DNA of 64,000 nt, from the NCBI RefSeq assembly GCF_026341775.1, contig NZ_JAPEOB010000001.1, forward strand, positions 806,001-870,000. The letters are read 5' to 3'. The position numbers were made by a program, and so were the translations under genes. The DNA is from Streptomyces sp. NBC_00654. GTDB lineage: Bacteria; Actinomycetota; Actinomycetes; Streptomycetales; Streptomycetaceae. Shown here piece after piece: positions 1-8,585 of this stretch. The stretch's first letter is position 1. Every line of letters begins with the position of its first letter. The notes below the pieces were generated by a model. The model did not search any database, was not told where the DNA came from, and worked only from the letters and a program-made list of their open reading frames with translations.

Positions 1-1550
1 CGACGTTCGCCGATGTGGCGGGGTCCGACGAGGCTGTCGAAGAGCTCCACGAGATCAAGGAGTTCCTCCAGGAGCCGGCGAAGTTCCAGGCCGTCGGCGC
101 CAAGATCCCCAAGGGTGTCCTGCTGTACGGGCCGCCCGGTACGGGCAAGACGCTGCTCGCCCGCGCTGTCGCGGGTGAGGCGGGCGTGCCGTTCTACTCG
201 ATCTCCGGTTCCGACTTCGTCGAGATGTTCGTCGGTGTCGGTGCCTCCCGGGTCCGTGACCTCTTCGAGCAGGCCAAGGCGAACGCCCCGGCGATCGTCT
301 TCGTCGACGAGATCGACGCTGTCGGCCGGCACCGCGGTGCCGGTATGGGCGGCGGTCACGACGAGCGCGAGCAGACCCTCAACCAGCTGCTCGTCGAGAT
401 GGACGGCTTCGACGTGAAGGGCGGCGTCATCCTGATCGCCGCCACGAACCGGCCGGACATCCTCGACCCGGCACTGCTGCGCCCGGGACGTTTCGACCGG
501 CAGATCGCGGTCGACCGCCCGGACATGCTGGGCCGTCTCGAAATCCTCAAGGTGCACCAGAAGGGCAAGCCGGTCGCGAAGGACGTCGATCTCGGCGCCG
601 TCGCCCGCCGTACGCCCGGCTTCACCGGTGCCGACCTGTCGAACGTGCTCAACGAGGCCGCGCTCCTCACGGCGCGCAGCAACAAGACACTGATCGACAA
701 CAGCATGCTCGACGAGGCCATCGACCGCGTCGTGGCGGGCCCGCAGAAGCGGACCCGGATCATGTCCGAGAAGGAAAAGAAGATCACCGCGTACCACGAG
801 GGCGGCCACGCCCTGGTCGCGGCGGCTTCTCCCCAGTCGGACCCGGTCCACAAGATCACGATCCTCTCCCGCGGCCGCGCCCTCGGTTACACGATGGTGC
901 TCCCGGAGGAGGACAAGTACTCCACGACGCGCAACGAGATGCTCGACCAGCTGGCTTACATGCTGGGCGGGCGCGCGGCCGAGGAGCTGGTCTTCCACGA
1001 CCCGACCACCGGTGCCGCGAACGACATCGAGAAGGCCAGTGCCACGGCCCGCGCGATGGTCACGCAGTACGGCATGACGGAGCGGCTCGGCGCGATCAAG
1101 TTCGGCGGCGACAACACCGAGCCCTTCCTGGGCCGGGAGCTGGGTCACCAGCGCGACTACTCGGAAGAGGTCGCGGCGCTTGTCGACGAAGAGGTCAAGA
1201 AGCTCATCGAGACCGCGCACAACGAGGCCTGGGAGATCCTCGTCGAGAACCGCGACATTCTCGACGCCCTCGTCCTCGAACTCCTTGAGAAGGAGACGCT
1301 CGGCAAGGAGCAGATCGCCGAGATCTTCGCCCCGATCGTGAAGCGCCCGGCCCGCCCGGCGTGGACCGGCTCCGCCCGGCGCACCCCGTCGACGCGTCCG
1401 CCGGTGCTCTCGCCCAAGGAGCTGGCCCTCACCAATGGCGCCTCCACCGCCAATGGTTCGGCGGCTCCGGCGGAGATCGCCCCGAAGGACCTGACGAAGG
1501 ACATCGCCCCGTCCGGCGAGGCGATTCCGGAGGACCGTCCGGAGAGTTAG
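1..1550 (+). CDS. ftsH: ATP-dependent zinc metalloprotease FtsH (5' truncated by window edge)
   Basis: Membrane-bound AAA+ protease that unfolds and degrades membrane and short-lived cytosolic proteins. The reading frame is open from the window edge (first full codon at base 3), so the N-terminal membrane segments are missing. Visible: the conserved FADVAG lead-in to the AAA module, Walker A GPPGTGKT at about 120-160, Walker B VFVDEID at about 300, the arginine-rich second region of homology around 470-500, and the zinc motif HEGGH near 795, which keeps the HExxH core. A Pro/Ala/Thr-rich tail of about 65 residues follows the protease domain, as is usual in Streptomyces FtsH. A strong hairpin with a T run lies downstream, so ftsH probably ends its own transcript before folE. 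Identification is secure. Confidence 0.97.
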   Translation, partial: TFADVAGSDEAVEELHEIKEFLQEPAKFQAVGAKIPKGVLLYGPPGTGKTLLARAVAGEAGVPFYSISGSDFVEMFVGVGASRVRDLFEQAKANAPAIVFVDEIDAVGRHRGAGMGGGHDEREQTLNQLLVEMDGFDVKGGVILIAATNRPDILDPALLRPGRFDRQIAVDRPDMLGRLEILKVHQKGKPVAKDVDLGAVARRTPGFTGADLSNVLNEAALLTARSNKTLIDNSMLDEAIDRVVAGPQKRTRIMSEKEKKITAYHEGGHALVAAASPQSDPVHKITILSRGRALGYTMVLPEEDKYSTTRNEMLDQLAYMLGGRAAEELVFHDPTTGAANDIEKASATARAMVTQYGMTERLGAIKFGGDNTEPFLGRELGHQRDYSEEVAALVDEEVKKLIETAHNEAWEILVENRDILDALVLELLEKETLGKEQIAEIFAPIVKRPARPAWTGSARRTPSTRPPVLSPKELALTNGASTANGSAAPAEIAPKDLTKDIAPSGEAIPEDRPES

Positions 1551-1609
1551 CCCCGCACCGACTCCGGTGTGACCCCTGTCATGAGGGTCCCGCCGGGCCC
1601 GGAATGGAT

Positions 1610-1650
1610 GCCGCGCCCCCCAGGTTTTAGCCTGTGGGGGCGCGGCTTTT
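1610..1650 (+). terminator. Rho-independent terminator after ftsH
   Basis: An 11-bp G/C stem (1610-1620 with 1636-1646) is extended by an inner CAGG/CCTG stem and closed by a TTTTAG loop. It is followed directly by TTTT at 1647-1650. It lies between the ftsH stop and the folE ribosome binding site. Confidence 0.8.
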
Positions 1651-1711
1651 CCGTATGCCTGCGGGGTTTGCGCAGCCCGCGCTTGTGACAGCACAGAGGA
1701 ACGAGGCACAG

Positions 1712-2317
1712 ATGACCGACCCGGTGACGCTGGACGGCGAGGGTTCGATCGGCGAGTTCGACGAGAAGCGGGCCGAGGCGGCGGTACGCGAGCTGCTCAT
1801 CGCGGTCGGCGAGGACCCGGACCGTGAGGGCCTGCGGGAGACGCCGGGGCGGGTGGCACGTGCGTACAAGGAGATATTCGCGGGCCTCTACCAGGAGCCC
1901 GAGGACGTTCTGACGACCACGTTCGACCTGGGCCACGACGAGATGGTGCTGGTGAAGGACATCGAGGTGTTCAGCACATGTGAACACCACCTGGTGCCGT
2001 TCCGCGGTGTCGCGCATGTCGGCTACATCCCGGCGACCACCGGGAAGATCACCGGCCTGTCGAAGCTGGCCCGGCTGGTCGATGTCTACGCCCGCCGCCC
2101 GCAGGTCCAGGAGCGCCTCACCACGCAGATCGCCGATTCGCTGATGCAGATACTGGAGCCGCGCGGTGTGATCGTCGTCGTCGAGTGCGAGCACATGTGC
2201 ATGTCGATGCGGGGCATCCGCAAGCCCGGCGCGAAGACGATCACCTCGGCGGTACGCGGTCAGCTCCGCGATCCCGCGACGCGCGCCGAGGCGATGAGCC
2301 TCATCATGGCGCGCTGA
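1712..2317 (+). CDS. folE: GTP cyclohydrolase I
   Basis: Converts GTP to 7,8-dihydroneopterin triphosphate, the first step of folate synthesis. The 201-residue length fits the family. The ATG at 1712 is chosen over an upstream in-frame start because GAGGAACGAGG lies just before it. Zinc ligands are visible as C90 and H93 in the CEHH motif and C163 in HMCMSMRG; the C-terminal SAVRG segment is also present. It is on the plus strand and converges on the minus-strand fol genes, so the pathway is clustered but not in one operon. Secure. Confidence 0.97.
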   Translation: MTDPVTLDGEGSIGEFDEKRAEAAVRELLIAVGEDPDREGLRETPGRVARAYKEIFAGLYQEPEDVLTTTFDLGHDEMVLVKDIEVFSTCEHHLVPFRGVAHVGYIPATTGKITGLSKLARLVDVYARRPQVQERLTTQIADSLMQILEPRGVIVVVECEHMCMSMRGIRKPGAKTITSAVRGQLRDPATRAEAMSLIMAR

Positions 2318-2386
2318 CGCGGTACGGCTCCGGCCCGCGGCCGGTTCAGCAGAGGCAGCGAAGGGGACAGGGGCACGGCGGGCCGC

Positions 2387-2869
2387 TCACGCGGCGGCCG
2401 TGCTCCTGTCGTCGTCGTGGTCCTCGGGGAGGCGGCAGACCCGCTCCAGGAACATCGCGGCCGCGATGACGGCGATACCCGCCACCACCGCGAGGCCCGC
2501 GTAGATGGCCTGGTCGCGGCGGGGCGGGATGTCGAGGGAGCCGAGCAGGTGGATGCCCACGCCGCCGTACATCCCGGCGACCAGAGCGGCGACCAGCGCG
2601 CTCGCCTGGCCGAAGACGACCGCGCGGGCGGCCATCAGCGGCTCGACGCCCTTCGCTCCCGGCCGGCGCTCGCGCTGGGCGCGCAGCCGGGCGCGGATGG
2701 AGAGCGCCGTGGCGAGCAGGACCACCGCGATCACCGCGAGCACGACCGGGGCGGCCAGCGGCACGCTCGGCAGGGAGTCCAGCGAGTCCCAGAGCCTGGC
2801 CACGCCCCAGGACAGCACCCCGGCGCCGGCGAAGAGGCCCGCCAGCACCCTGAGCCGTAGTTGCTTCAC
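2387..2869 (-). CDS. DUF3180 integral membrane protein
   Basis: A 160-residue protein of unknown function with about four hydrophobic segments (roughly residues 7-27, 36-56, 80-105 and 120-140) and a basic loop after the second. It matches the actinobacterial DUF3180 family, which is habitually encoded just after folK. Start at ATG 2869. It lies 73 bp downstream of folK on the same strand and is probably in that operon. No catalytic motif is visible. A membrane role linked to folate, such as transport or anchoring, would be speculation from gene order only. Confidence 0.85.
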   Translation of the reverse strand: MKQLRLRVLAGLFAGAGVLSWGVARLWDSLDSLPSVPLAAPVVLAVIAVVLLATALSIRARLRAQRERRPGAKGVEPLMAARAVVFGQASALVAALVAGMYGGVGIHLLGSLDIPPRRDQAIYAGLAVVAGIAVIAAAMFLERVCRLPEDHDDDRSTAAA

Positions 2870-2942
2870 CGCGTGAGCCGCCCTTCGCCGCCGTTGCTGG
2901 TCCGGCCGCCTCCAGGCGGCCCGTGTCCTTCGAGCCTAACGA

Positions 2943-3554
2943 CTACTCGGGCAGCCGGAGTTCCAGATCGCCACGGGGCAGTACGCCCTCGCGTCCCACC
3001 CCGGCCAGCAGGTCGGCGACCGCTCCGGTACCGGGCAGCTGGGCCCCGGGGTCCACGTCGTGCCACGGGGCGAGCACGAAGGCCCGCTCGTGGGCGCGGG
3101 GGTGGGGGAGCGTGAGCGTCGGGTCGTCGGAGACCACATCGGCGTACGACACGATGTCGACGTCGATCGTGCGCGGTGCCCAGCGCTCGTCGCGAACCCG
3201 GTCGAAGGCCTCCTCGATGGCCTGACCGCGCTCCAGCAGGGAGGACGGGGGCAGCGTCGTCTTCACGACGACCACCGCGTTGAAGTACGAGGGCTGGGAG
3301 CCGGGCTCGACGCCCCAGGGCTCCGTCTCGTAGACCGGGGAGACCGCTTTGACCCGGAGGCCGGGGGTGTCCTCCAGCGCGTCGATGGCGCCCTGGAGGG
3401 TCTCCAGGCGGTTGCCCAGATTGGAACCGAGCGAGAGCACCGCCCGCTTGGGGTTGGAGAGGGTGATGTCCGCGGCGTCCACCTGCTCGACCACGGCGGC
3501 GGGGACCGGCTGTACGGTCGGGTCGCTCTGCCCCTCGGTGGAAAACGCAGTCAT
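2943..3554 (-). CDS. folK: 2-amino-4-hydroxy-6-hydroxymethyldihydropteridine pyrophosphokinase
   Basis: Transfers pyrophosphate from ATP to 6-hydroxymethyl-dihydropterin, making the substrate of FolP. The 203-residue reading includes an N-terminal extension of about 35 residues before the core, which begins AVLSLGSNLGNR. The signature RWAPRTIDVDIV and the later LPHPRAHER segment are both present. Start ATG at 3554 overlaps the folB stop by 4 bp (ATGA), so the two are translationally coupled. A longer open frame upstream is the folB shadow and is not used. Secure. Confidence 0.96.
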   Translation of the reverse strand: MTAFSTEGQSDPTVQPVPAAVVEQVDAADITLSNPKRAVLSLGSNLGNRLETLQGAIDALEDTPGLRVKAVSPVYETEPWGVEPGSQPSYFNAVVVVKTTLPPSSLLERGQAIEEAFDRVRDERWAPRTIDVDIVSYADVVSDDPTLTLPHPRAHERAFVLAPWHDVDPGAQLPGTGAVADLLAGVGREGVLPRGDLELRLPE

Positions 3555-3910
3555 GCTCGGCTCCGGGTGATGGTGATGGTCACGTCGTCGAAGGGGACGG
3601 TGATCGGGGCGTCCGGCTTGTGCACGATCACCTCCACTTCCTGGACTCCTTCGTGCGTGAGGCACTGCTGGGCGATGCGCTCGGCGAGCGTCTCGATCAG
3701 ATCGACCGGTTCGCCCTGGACGACGTCGACGACCTCTTCCGCGACCACGCCGTAGTGCACGGTGCGCGACAGGTCGTCGGCCGCCGCGGCGGGGCGGGTG
3801 TCGAGGCCGAGCACCAGATCCACGATGAAGGTCTGGCCCTCTTCCCGTTCCCGGGGAAAGACGCCATGGTGCCCACGGGCCTTGAGGCCGCGCAGCGCGA
3901 CACGATCCAC
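3551..3910 (-). CDS. folB: Dihydroneopterin aldolase
   Basis: Cleaves dihydroneopterin to 6-hydroxymethyl-dihydropterin and glycolaldehyde. The protein of 119 residues begins VDRVALRGLKARGHHGVF, a typical family start. The GTG at 3910 is chosen because AGGAG lies about 8 nt upstream; an earlier in-frame ATG at 3946 has no such site. The glutamate and histidine region (HHGVFPRERE) expected near the N terminus and a late lysine-containing VIVHKPDAP segment are present. Coupled to folK by a 4-bp overlap. Confidence 0.95.
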   Translation of the reverse strand: MDRVALRGLKARGHHGVFPREREEGQTFIVDLVLGLDTRPAAAADDLSRTVHYGVVAEEVVDVVQGEPVDLIETLAERIAQQCLTHEGVQEVEVIVHKPDAPITVPFDDVTITITRSRA

Positions 3911-3990
3911 GCGAATCACTCCTGCTGTCGTTGGTCGTCGAGGCACACGACCGCGTGCGGGCGGCGATGTGCCTTCCTTCGAATCTACCT

Positions 3991-4011
3991 GCGAGCACCG
4001 ACAGTGCTCGC
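3991..4011. other. Short perfect hairpin between NTF2-like gene and folB
   Basis: GCGAGCAC at 3991-3998 pairs with GTGCTCGC at 4004-4011 around a 5-nt loop. It sits in the 191-bp gap before folB with no T run on either side. It may be an operator, a weak terminator or a leader structure; function unknown. Confidence 0.4.
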
Positions 4012-4101
4012 CCGTGGGGGCTATGGACAGGACCTCACGGGGCTGGTAGCCGCCCCTACCCCGTGGCTCCGGAGCCCAACCCCCACCGGGCGGGTACCCG
4101 C

Positions 4102-4575
4102 TCAGGAGGGGTTCTCCTCGTCCTCCTCCTCACCGGTTTCGGTCAGTACGGGAGAGCCGTGATGCGACCAGAGCTTCCAGCCGTCGGATGTGCGGCGGAA
4201 CACATTGGTGGCGACGACGAGCTGTCCGACGAGGGGGCCCAGGGAGTTGCCCTCCTCGGCCGGACCGCCGCTCAGGATGTTCTCCGTGCAGGTGACCAGC
4301 GCGGTGTCGCCGGTCATGGCGACGGAGACATCGGTGAGGAAGAACTGGATGTACTCGGTGTTCGCCATGATCAGCGCGTAACTGCGCAGTACCTCGCCGC
4401 GGCCCGTCAGTACCGGCCAGCCCGGGTGCACGCAGGAGACGGTGAGGTCCTCGCCCGGCAGCCAGAGGCCGGAGAGCTCCTCGAAGTCCCCGCGTTCCAT
4501 CGCCTCGTAGAAGGCCGTGTTGGCCTGCTCGACCTCCGCGATGTCCTCGGCGGCCTGTGCCCGGTCGTCGTTCAC
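4102..4575 (-). CDS. NTF2/SnoaL-like protein in the folate operon
   Basis: A 157-residue protein with the NTF2-like (SnoaL/DUF4440) pattern: an N-terminal helix with a FYEAMERGDFE motif, then VSCVHPGW and a stretch of beta strands ending GWKLWSHHGSP. A conserved pocket is likely but no reaction can be assigned. The GTG start at 4575 overlaps the folP stop as GTGA, so it is translationally coupled to folP and its product is probably needed together with it. It ends in an acidic tail (EEEDEEN). The pathway link is inferred from position. Confidence 0.85.
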   Translation of the reverse strand: MNDDRAQAAEDIAEVEQANTAFYEAMERGDFEELSGLWLPGEDLTVSCVHPGWPVLTGRGEVLRSYALIMANTEYIQFFLTDVSVAMTGDTALVTCTENILSGGPAEEGNSLGPLVGQLVVATNVFRRTSDGWKLWSHHGSPVLTETGEEEDEENPS

Positions 4576-5432
4576 GCGGCTCCCTCCACGGCACGGGCGA
4601 CCCGCACGGCGTCGGCGGTGGCCCGGACCTCGTGGACCCGGACGGCCCAGGCGCCCGCCCCGGCGGAGAGGGCGGAGACCGCGGCGGTCGCGGCGTCGCG
4701 CTCACGGGCCGGCGGCGGGGCGGAGCCCGGCCCGGCCAGGACATGGCCGAGGAACCGCTTGCGGGAGGCGGCGACGAGCAGCGGACGTCCCAGGGCGCGC
4801 AGCTCGCCCAGGTGCGCGACGAGCGAGAGGTCGTGGGAGGCGTCCTTGGCGAAGCCGAGGCCGGGGTCGATCACCAGGCGTTCGGGGGCCACTCCGCCGG
4901 CGATCACGGCGTCCATCCGCTCCCGCAGCTCCGCGACGACCTCGGCGACGACGTCCTCGTACACCGCCCGGCTGTTCATGGACTCGCTGAAGCCGCGCCA
5001 GTGCATGACGACGAACGGCACACCGGCGGCGGCGACGACCGGGACCATGTCCGGGTCGGCGAGGCCACCACTGACGTCGTTGACCAGGGCCGCACCGGCG
5101 GCGACGGCCTGTTCGGCGACGCGGGCACGCATGGTGTCCACGGAGACGGTGACCCCCTCGGCGGCCAGCCCCCGCACGACGGGGACCACCCGTCGCAGCT
5201 CCTCCGACTCGTCGACCCGGCTGGCGCCCGGCCGGGTCGACTCACCGCCGACGTCGACCAGGTCCGCGCCCTCGGCCACCAGGTCGAGGCCGTGCTTGAC
5301 CGCGGCCCTGGTGTCGAACCAGCGGCCCCCGTCGGAGAAGGAATCGGGGGTCACGTTGACGACTCCCATGACCGCACAGCGGTCCCACTCCGGCAGGCCT
5401 CGCACCGTGCCCCGTCCGCGCAACGTACTCAT
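4572..5432 (-). CDS. folP: Dihydropteroate synthase
   Basis: Condenses 6-hydroxymethyl-dihydropterin pyrophosphate with 4-aminobenzoate; the target of sulfonamides. The 286-residue TIM-barrel protein shows GVVNVTPDSFSDGG near residue 25, the GGESTRPG loop, IDPGLGFAKD and the late SRKRFLG motif that binds substrate. Start ATG at 5432. It is the first gene of the minus-strand folate set and its stop overlaps the NTF2-like start. The protein ends shortly after a conserved RVHEV segment. Secure. Confidence 0.97.
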   Translation of the reverse strand: MSTLRGRGTVRGLPEWDRCAVMGVVNVTPDSFSDGGRWFDTRAAVKHGLDLVAEGADLVDVGGESTRPGASRVDESEELRRVVPVVRGLAAEGVTVSVDTMRARVAEQAVAAGAALVNDVSGGLADPDMVPVVAAAGVPFVVMHWRGFSESMNSRAVYEDVVAEVVAELRERMDAVIAGGVAPERLVIDPGLGFAKDASHDLSLVAHLGELRALGRPLLVAASRKRFLGHVLAGPGSAPPPARERDAATAAVSALSAGAGAWAVRVHEVRATADAVRVARAVEGAA

Positions 5433-5462
5433 ACGACCAGCGTAGGCCCGTACGGCGGCCGG

Positions 5463-7292
5463 TCACGCCGCGCGTACCCCGGGCTCCTGGCCGTGCTGGG
5501 CCTGATGAGGGCACGGGCGGGGGCGACGGGCCGGGAACGGCCGGGGCAGCGAGAGGTTCACGAAGCCCTCGGCCTGCATCGCCGCGAAGCCGATGCGGGG
5601 CAGGTCACGGCTGGTGCGGAAGACGACGAAGCGGGGCTCCCAGCGCGGCCGGAACTTGGCGTTGAACTTGTACAGCGACTCGATCTGGAACCAGCGCGAG
5701 AGGAAGATCAGCAGCCCGCGCCAGCAGCGCAGCACCGGTCCCGCTCCCAGCCGCTCGCCCCGGGCGAGTGCCGAGCGGAACATCGCGAAGTTCAGCGACA
5801 CCCGGGTGACGCCCAGCTTGGGGGCGGCCTGGAGGGAGGCGACGATCAGCAGCTCGTTCATGCCGGGGTCGGCGGAGCGGTCGCGGCGCATCAGTTCGAG
5901 GGACATTCCGTCGCGCCCCCAGGGCACGAAGTGGAGCACGGCCTTCAGGTCCCCGTACGGGGACTCCTCGGGGCCGGAGCCGGCCAGGTGGGCGGTGGCG
6001 ATGACACAGTCGCCGTCGCCGGGGTCGCCGATCCGGCCGAGCGCCATGGAGAAGCCGCGCTCGGTGTCGGTGCCGCGCCAGTCGGCGGCGGCCGCCCGGA
6101 TGCGTTCCAGTTCGGTGTCGCCGATGTCCCGTACGCGCCGGACCCGGGTCTCGTAACCGTTACGTTCGATGCGCTTGACCATCTGGCGCACGTTCCGCAT
6201 AGCCCGCCCGGCGAGGGAGAAATCCGCGACGTCCACCACCGCCTCGTCGCCCAGCTCCAGGGCGGAGAGACCGGTCTCGCGGGTCCAGACCTCGCCGCCG
6301 GTCTCACTGCACCCCATCACGGCGGGGGTCCAGGAGTGGGCCTTCGCCTCGTCCATGAAGCGTTCGATGGCGCCGGGCCAGGCCTCCACATCGCCGATCG
6401 GGTCGCCGCTGGCCAGCATCACCCCGGACACCACCCGGTAGCAGACGGCGGCCTTGCCGCTGGGGGAGAAGACGACGCCCTTGTCGCGGCGGAGCGCGAA
6501 GTGGCCGAGCGAGTCGCGGCCGCCGTGCCGCTCCAGCAGCGCGCGCAGCCGGGCCTCGTCGTCCTCGGTGAGACGGGCGGCCGGGTGTTCGGGGCGGAAG
6601 GCGAGGTACACGGTGGTGACGGCGGTCAGCAGGCCGAGGGCGCCGAGCGAGTACGCCACGGTCCAGGAGGTCCGTCCGGCGTAGTCGACGGGACCCTCGA
6701 AGCCGAACAGCCCGTACATCACGTGCTGGAGGCGGTCGGCGATGGACGGGTTCCCGACGACCCGGCCGGGGTGGACGCTGACGATGACCAGACCGAGCAC
6801 GAGCGAACCCGCGCCGAGCAGCACGAAGTTGGCCAGTGCCCTCCAACGGCTCCGTGGGTCGGGAAGCGCGCGGAATTCACTCCGGTGGCGCACCAGCAGG
6901 TAGCACAGCGTCAGGGAGACGAGGACGCCGACGACCGAGTGACGGTACGCGAACTGCGCGGCGGCCCCCGCCGGGAGCAGGACGACGGCGGCCCGCCAGG
7001 CCCTCCGCTTGTGCCGCTTCAGCCCGTGCGCCAGCAGGAGCAGCAGCAGGCCCGCGCTCAGCGAGAGCGCCGCGGCGAACGGGCCGAGGGCGCCGGGGAG
7101 CACCTCGGCGACCGTGTGCATCCGGCTGTGCCGGAATCGGGGGAAGATACCCGCGGCGACATCGATCAGACCGACGACGGCGCAGGCGCTGCCGACCAGG
7201 GCAGGTATGGATTCGGGGCGCGGCCCGCGTACGAACTTGCGTACACGTTGCGGAACCGACCCTGATTTATCCCCATCTAGCGTGACAGACAT
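5463..7292 (-). CDS. MprF-like phosphatidylglycerol aminoacyltransferase (DUF2156)
   Basis: A 609-residue membrane protein. The N-terminal half has about six hydrophobic segments (residues 30-235). The C-terminal half is the GNAT-like DUF2156 domain, with LGHFALRRDKGVVFSPSGKA, CYRVVSG, DPIGD and a late KFRPRWEPRFVVF. Family members transfer an amino acid, usually lysine, from tRNA to phosphatidylglycerol, making the membrane more cationic and resistant to antimicrobial peptides. Unlike mycobacterial LysX, no lysyl-tRNA synthetase domain is fused, so charged tRNA must come from elsewhere. The amino acid used cannot be told. Divergent from the esterase at 7436 across a 143-bp gap. Confidence 0.88.
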   Translation of the reverse strand: MSVTLDGDKSGSVPQRVRKFVRGPRPESIPALVGSACAVVGLIDVAAGIFPRFRHSRMHTVAEVLPGALGPFAAALSLSAGLLLLLLAHGLKRHKRRAWRAAVVLLPAGAAAQFAYRHSVVGVLVSLTLCYLLVRHRSEFRALPDPRSRWRALANFVLLGAGSLVLGLVIVSVHPGRVVGNPSIADRLQHVMYGLFGFEGPVDYAGRTSWTVAYSLGALGLLTAVTTVYLAFRPEHPAARLTEDDEARLRALLERHGGRDSLGHFALRRDKGVVFSPSGKAAVCYRVVSGVMLASGDPIGDVEAWPGAIERFMDEAKAHSWTPAVMGCSETGGEVWTRETGLSALELGDEAVVDVADFSLAGRAMRNVRQMVKRIERNGYETRVRRVRDIGDTELERIRAAAADWRGTDTERGFSMALGRIGDPGDGDCVIATAHLAGSGPEESPYGDLKAVLHFVPWGRDGMSLELMRRDRSADPGMNELLIVASLQAAPKLGVTRVSLNFAMFRSALARGERLGAGPVLRCWRGLLIFLSRWFQIESLYKFNAKFRPRWEPRFVVFRTSRDLPRIGFAAMQAEGFVNLSLPRPFPARRPRPCPHQAQHGQEPGVRAA

Positions 7293-7435
7293 CGCTTCCC
7301 GTGGCTCCGCGAGAGATTGTTAGGTCCGTCGGCCGAAGCCCCTACGGACGATGTGCGCCCTCTAGGACGAGGCTTCCGGGGAGTGGGTTCCTCCGCATTC
7401 CGGAAATTTCCTGCACAGAAAGCTCTACTTCACTC

Positions 7436-8557
7436 ATGGGTCTCACCAGCAAGGCAGTTCTGGCGCTGGCGGCATCACTGGCCGTCCTGCTGTTCGCCGC
7501 CACGATCTGGCTGTGGCCGCGACTGGCGCGGCGAGGCGTCCGCGCGGTCGCGGGCCGGATCGGGCTGCTGCTGGCGACCCAGGTGGCGGTGTTCGTCTCG
7601 GTCGGCCTGATGGCGAACAACTCGTTCCTCTTCTACGGCTCCTGGGCCGACCTCTTCGGGCAGCAGCAGGACCTGGGCGTGGTCACCGACCACGCGCCCG
7701 GTTCGGCCGCCCCCGGGAACATGGTCCGGGTGGGCACCCAGACGCCGGACGTGCCGGGCGGCAGCCGGCCCACGAAGGGCGGGCGGATCGACAAGGTCGT
7801 CGTCTCCGGGCGGGCCTCGGGCATCGACAGCCCGGCGTACGTCTATCTGCCGCCGGAGTACTTCCAGCCGGCCTACGCCGGGCGCAAGTTCCCGGCCGTC
7901 GTCGTGCTCACGGGCTACCCGGGCACGGCCGAGAACCTGCTCAAGGGGCTCCGCTACCCGCAGACGGCACTGGAGCGGGTGAAGGCGGGCAAGGCGCAGC
8001 CGATGATCCTGGTGATGCTGCGGCCCACGGTGGCGCCGCCCAGGGACACCGAGTGCGTGGACATCGCCGACGGACCGCAGACGGAGACGTTCTTCGCGAA
8101 GGACCTGCCCCGGGCGATCTCCGAGTCGTACCGGGTCGGGAAGCGGGCCCGTAACTGGGGCATCATCGGCAACTCGACCGGCGGCTACTGCGCGCTGAAG
8201 ATCGGGCTGCACCACCCGGACCGCTTCTCGGTGAGCGCCGGGCTGTCCGCGTACTACAAGGCGGCCGAGGACCCGACGACGGGCGATCTGTTCCACGGCG
8301 ACGAGGCGGCGCGCAACCGGGCCGACCTGCTGTGGACCCTGGAGAACCGGCCCCCGGCCGGCGGGTCCTTCCTGGTCACGACGTCACGTCAGGGCGAGGG
8401 GAACCTCAGGGGGACCAAGGACTTCATCAAGCGGGTGAAGGCTCCCGCGCGGGTGTCCTCGATCGTGCTCGACAGCGGCGGGCACAACTTCAACACCTGG
8501 CGGCGGGAGATCCCTTCGGCCCTGGACTGGATGAGCGGCAGGCTGAGCGAGAACTGA
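7436..8557 (+). CDS. Membrane-anchored alpha/beta hydrolase (esterase/antigen-85-like)
   Basis: The 373-residue protein has two N-terminal hydrophobic segments (about residues 7-28 and 42-60), then an extracytoplasmic alpha/beta-hydrolase domain. The nucleophile elbow is GNSTGG with Ser247. A conserved histidine lies in DSGGHNFNTW near the end. The layout resembles esterase-D or mycolyltransferase-type (antigen 85) enzymes, but Streptomyces lacks mycolates, so the substrate is unknown. The start is set at the ATG 7436, just before the first membrane segment; an in-frame GTG at 7301 would add 45 residues without any membrane or domain signal. Divergent from the lipid aminoacyltransferase gene. 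Confidence 0.82.
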   Translation: MGLTSKAVLALAASLAVLLFAATIWLWPRLARRGVRAVAGRIGLLLATQVAVFVSVGLMANNSFLFYGSWADLFGQQQDLGVVTDHAPGSAAPGNMVRVGTQTPDVPGGSRPTKGGRIDKVVVSGRASGIDSPAYVYLPPEYFQPAYAGRKFPAVVVLTGYPGTAENLLKGLRYPQTALERVKAGKAQPMILVMLRPTVAPPRDTECVDIADGPQTETFFAKDLPRAISESYRVGKRARNWGIIGNSTGGYCALKIGLHHPDRFSVSAGLSAYYKAAEDPTTGDLFHGDEAARNRADLLWTLENRPPAGGSFLVTTSRQGEGNLRGTKDFIKRVKAPARVSSIVLDSGGHNFNTWRREIPSALDWMSGRLSEN

Positions 8558-8585
8558 CCGCCGCGGCAGGAGGGCGGACGCCCCG

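Noticed and set aside
4557..7265. 902-codon plus-strand open frame across folP and the MprF-like gene
   Set aside because: Spans two well-supported opposite-strand genes; no domain and biased Gly/Asp/His content.
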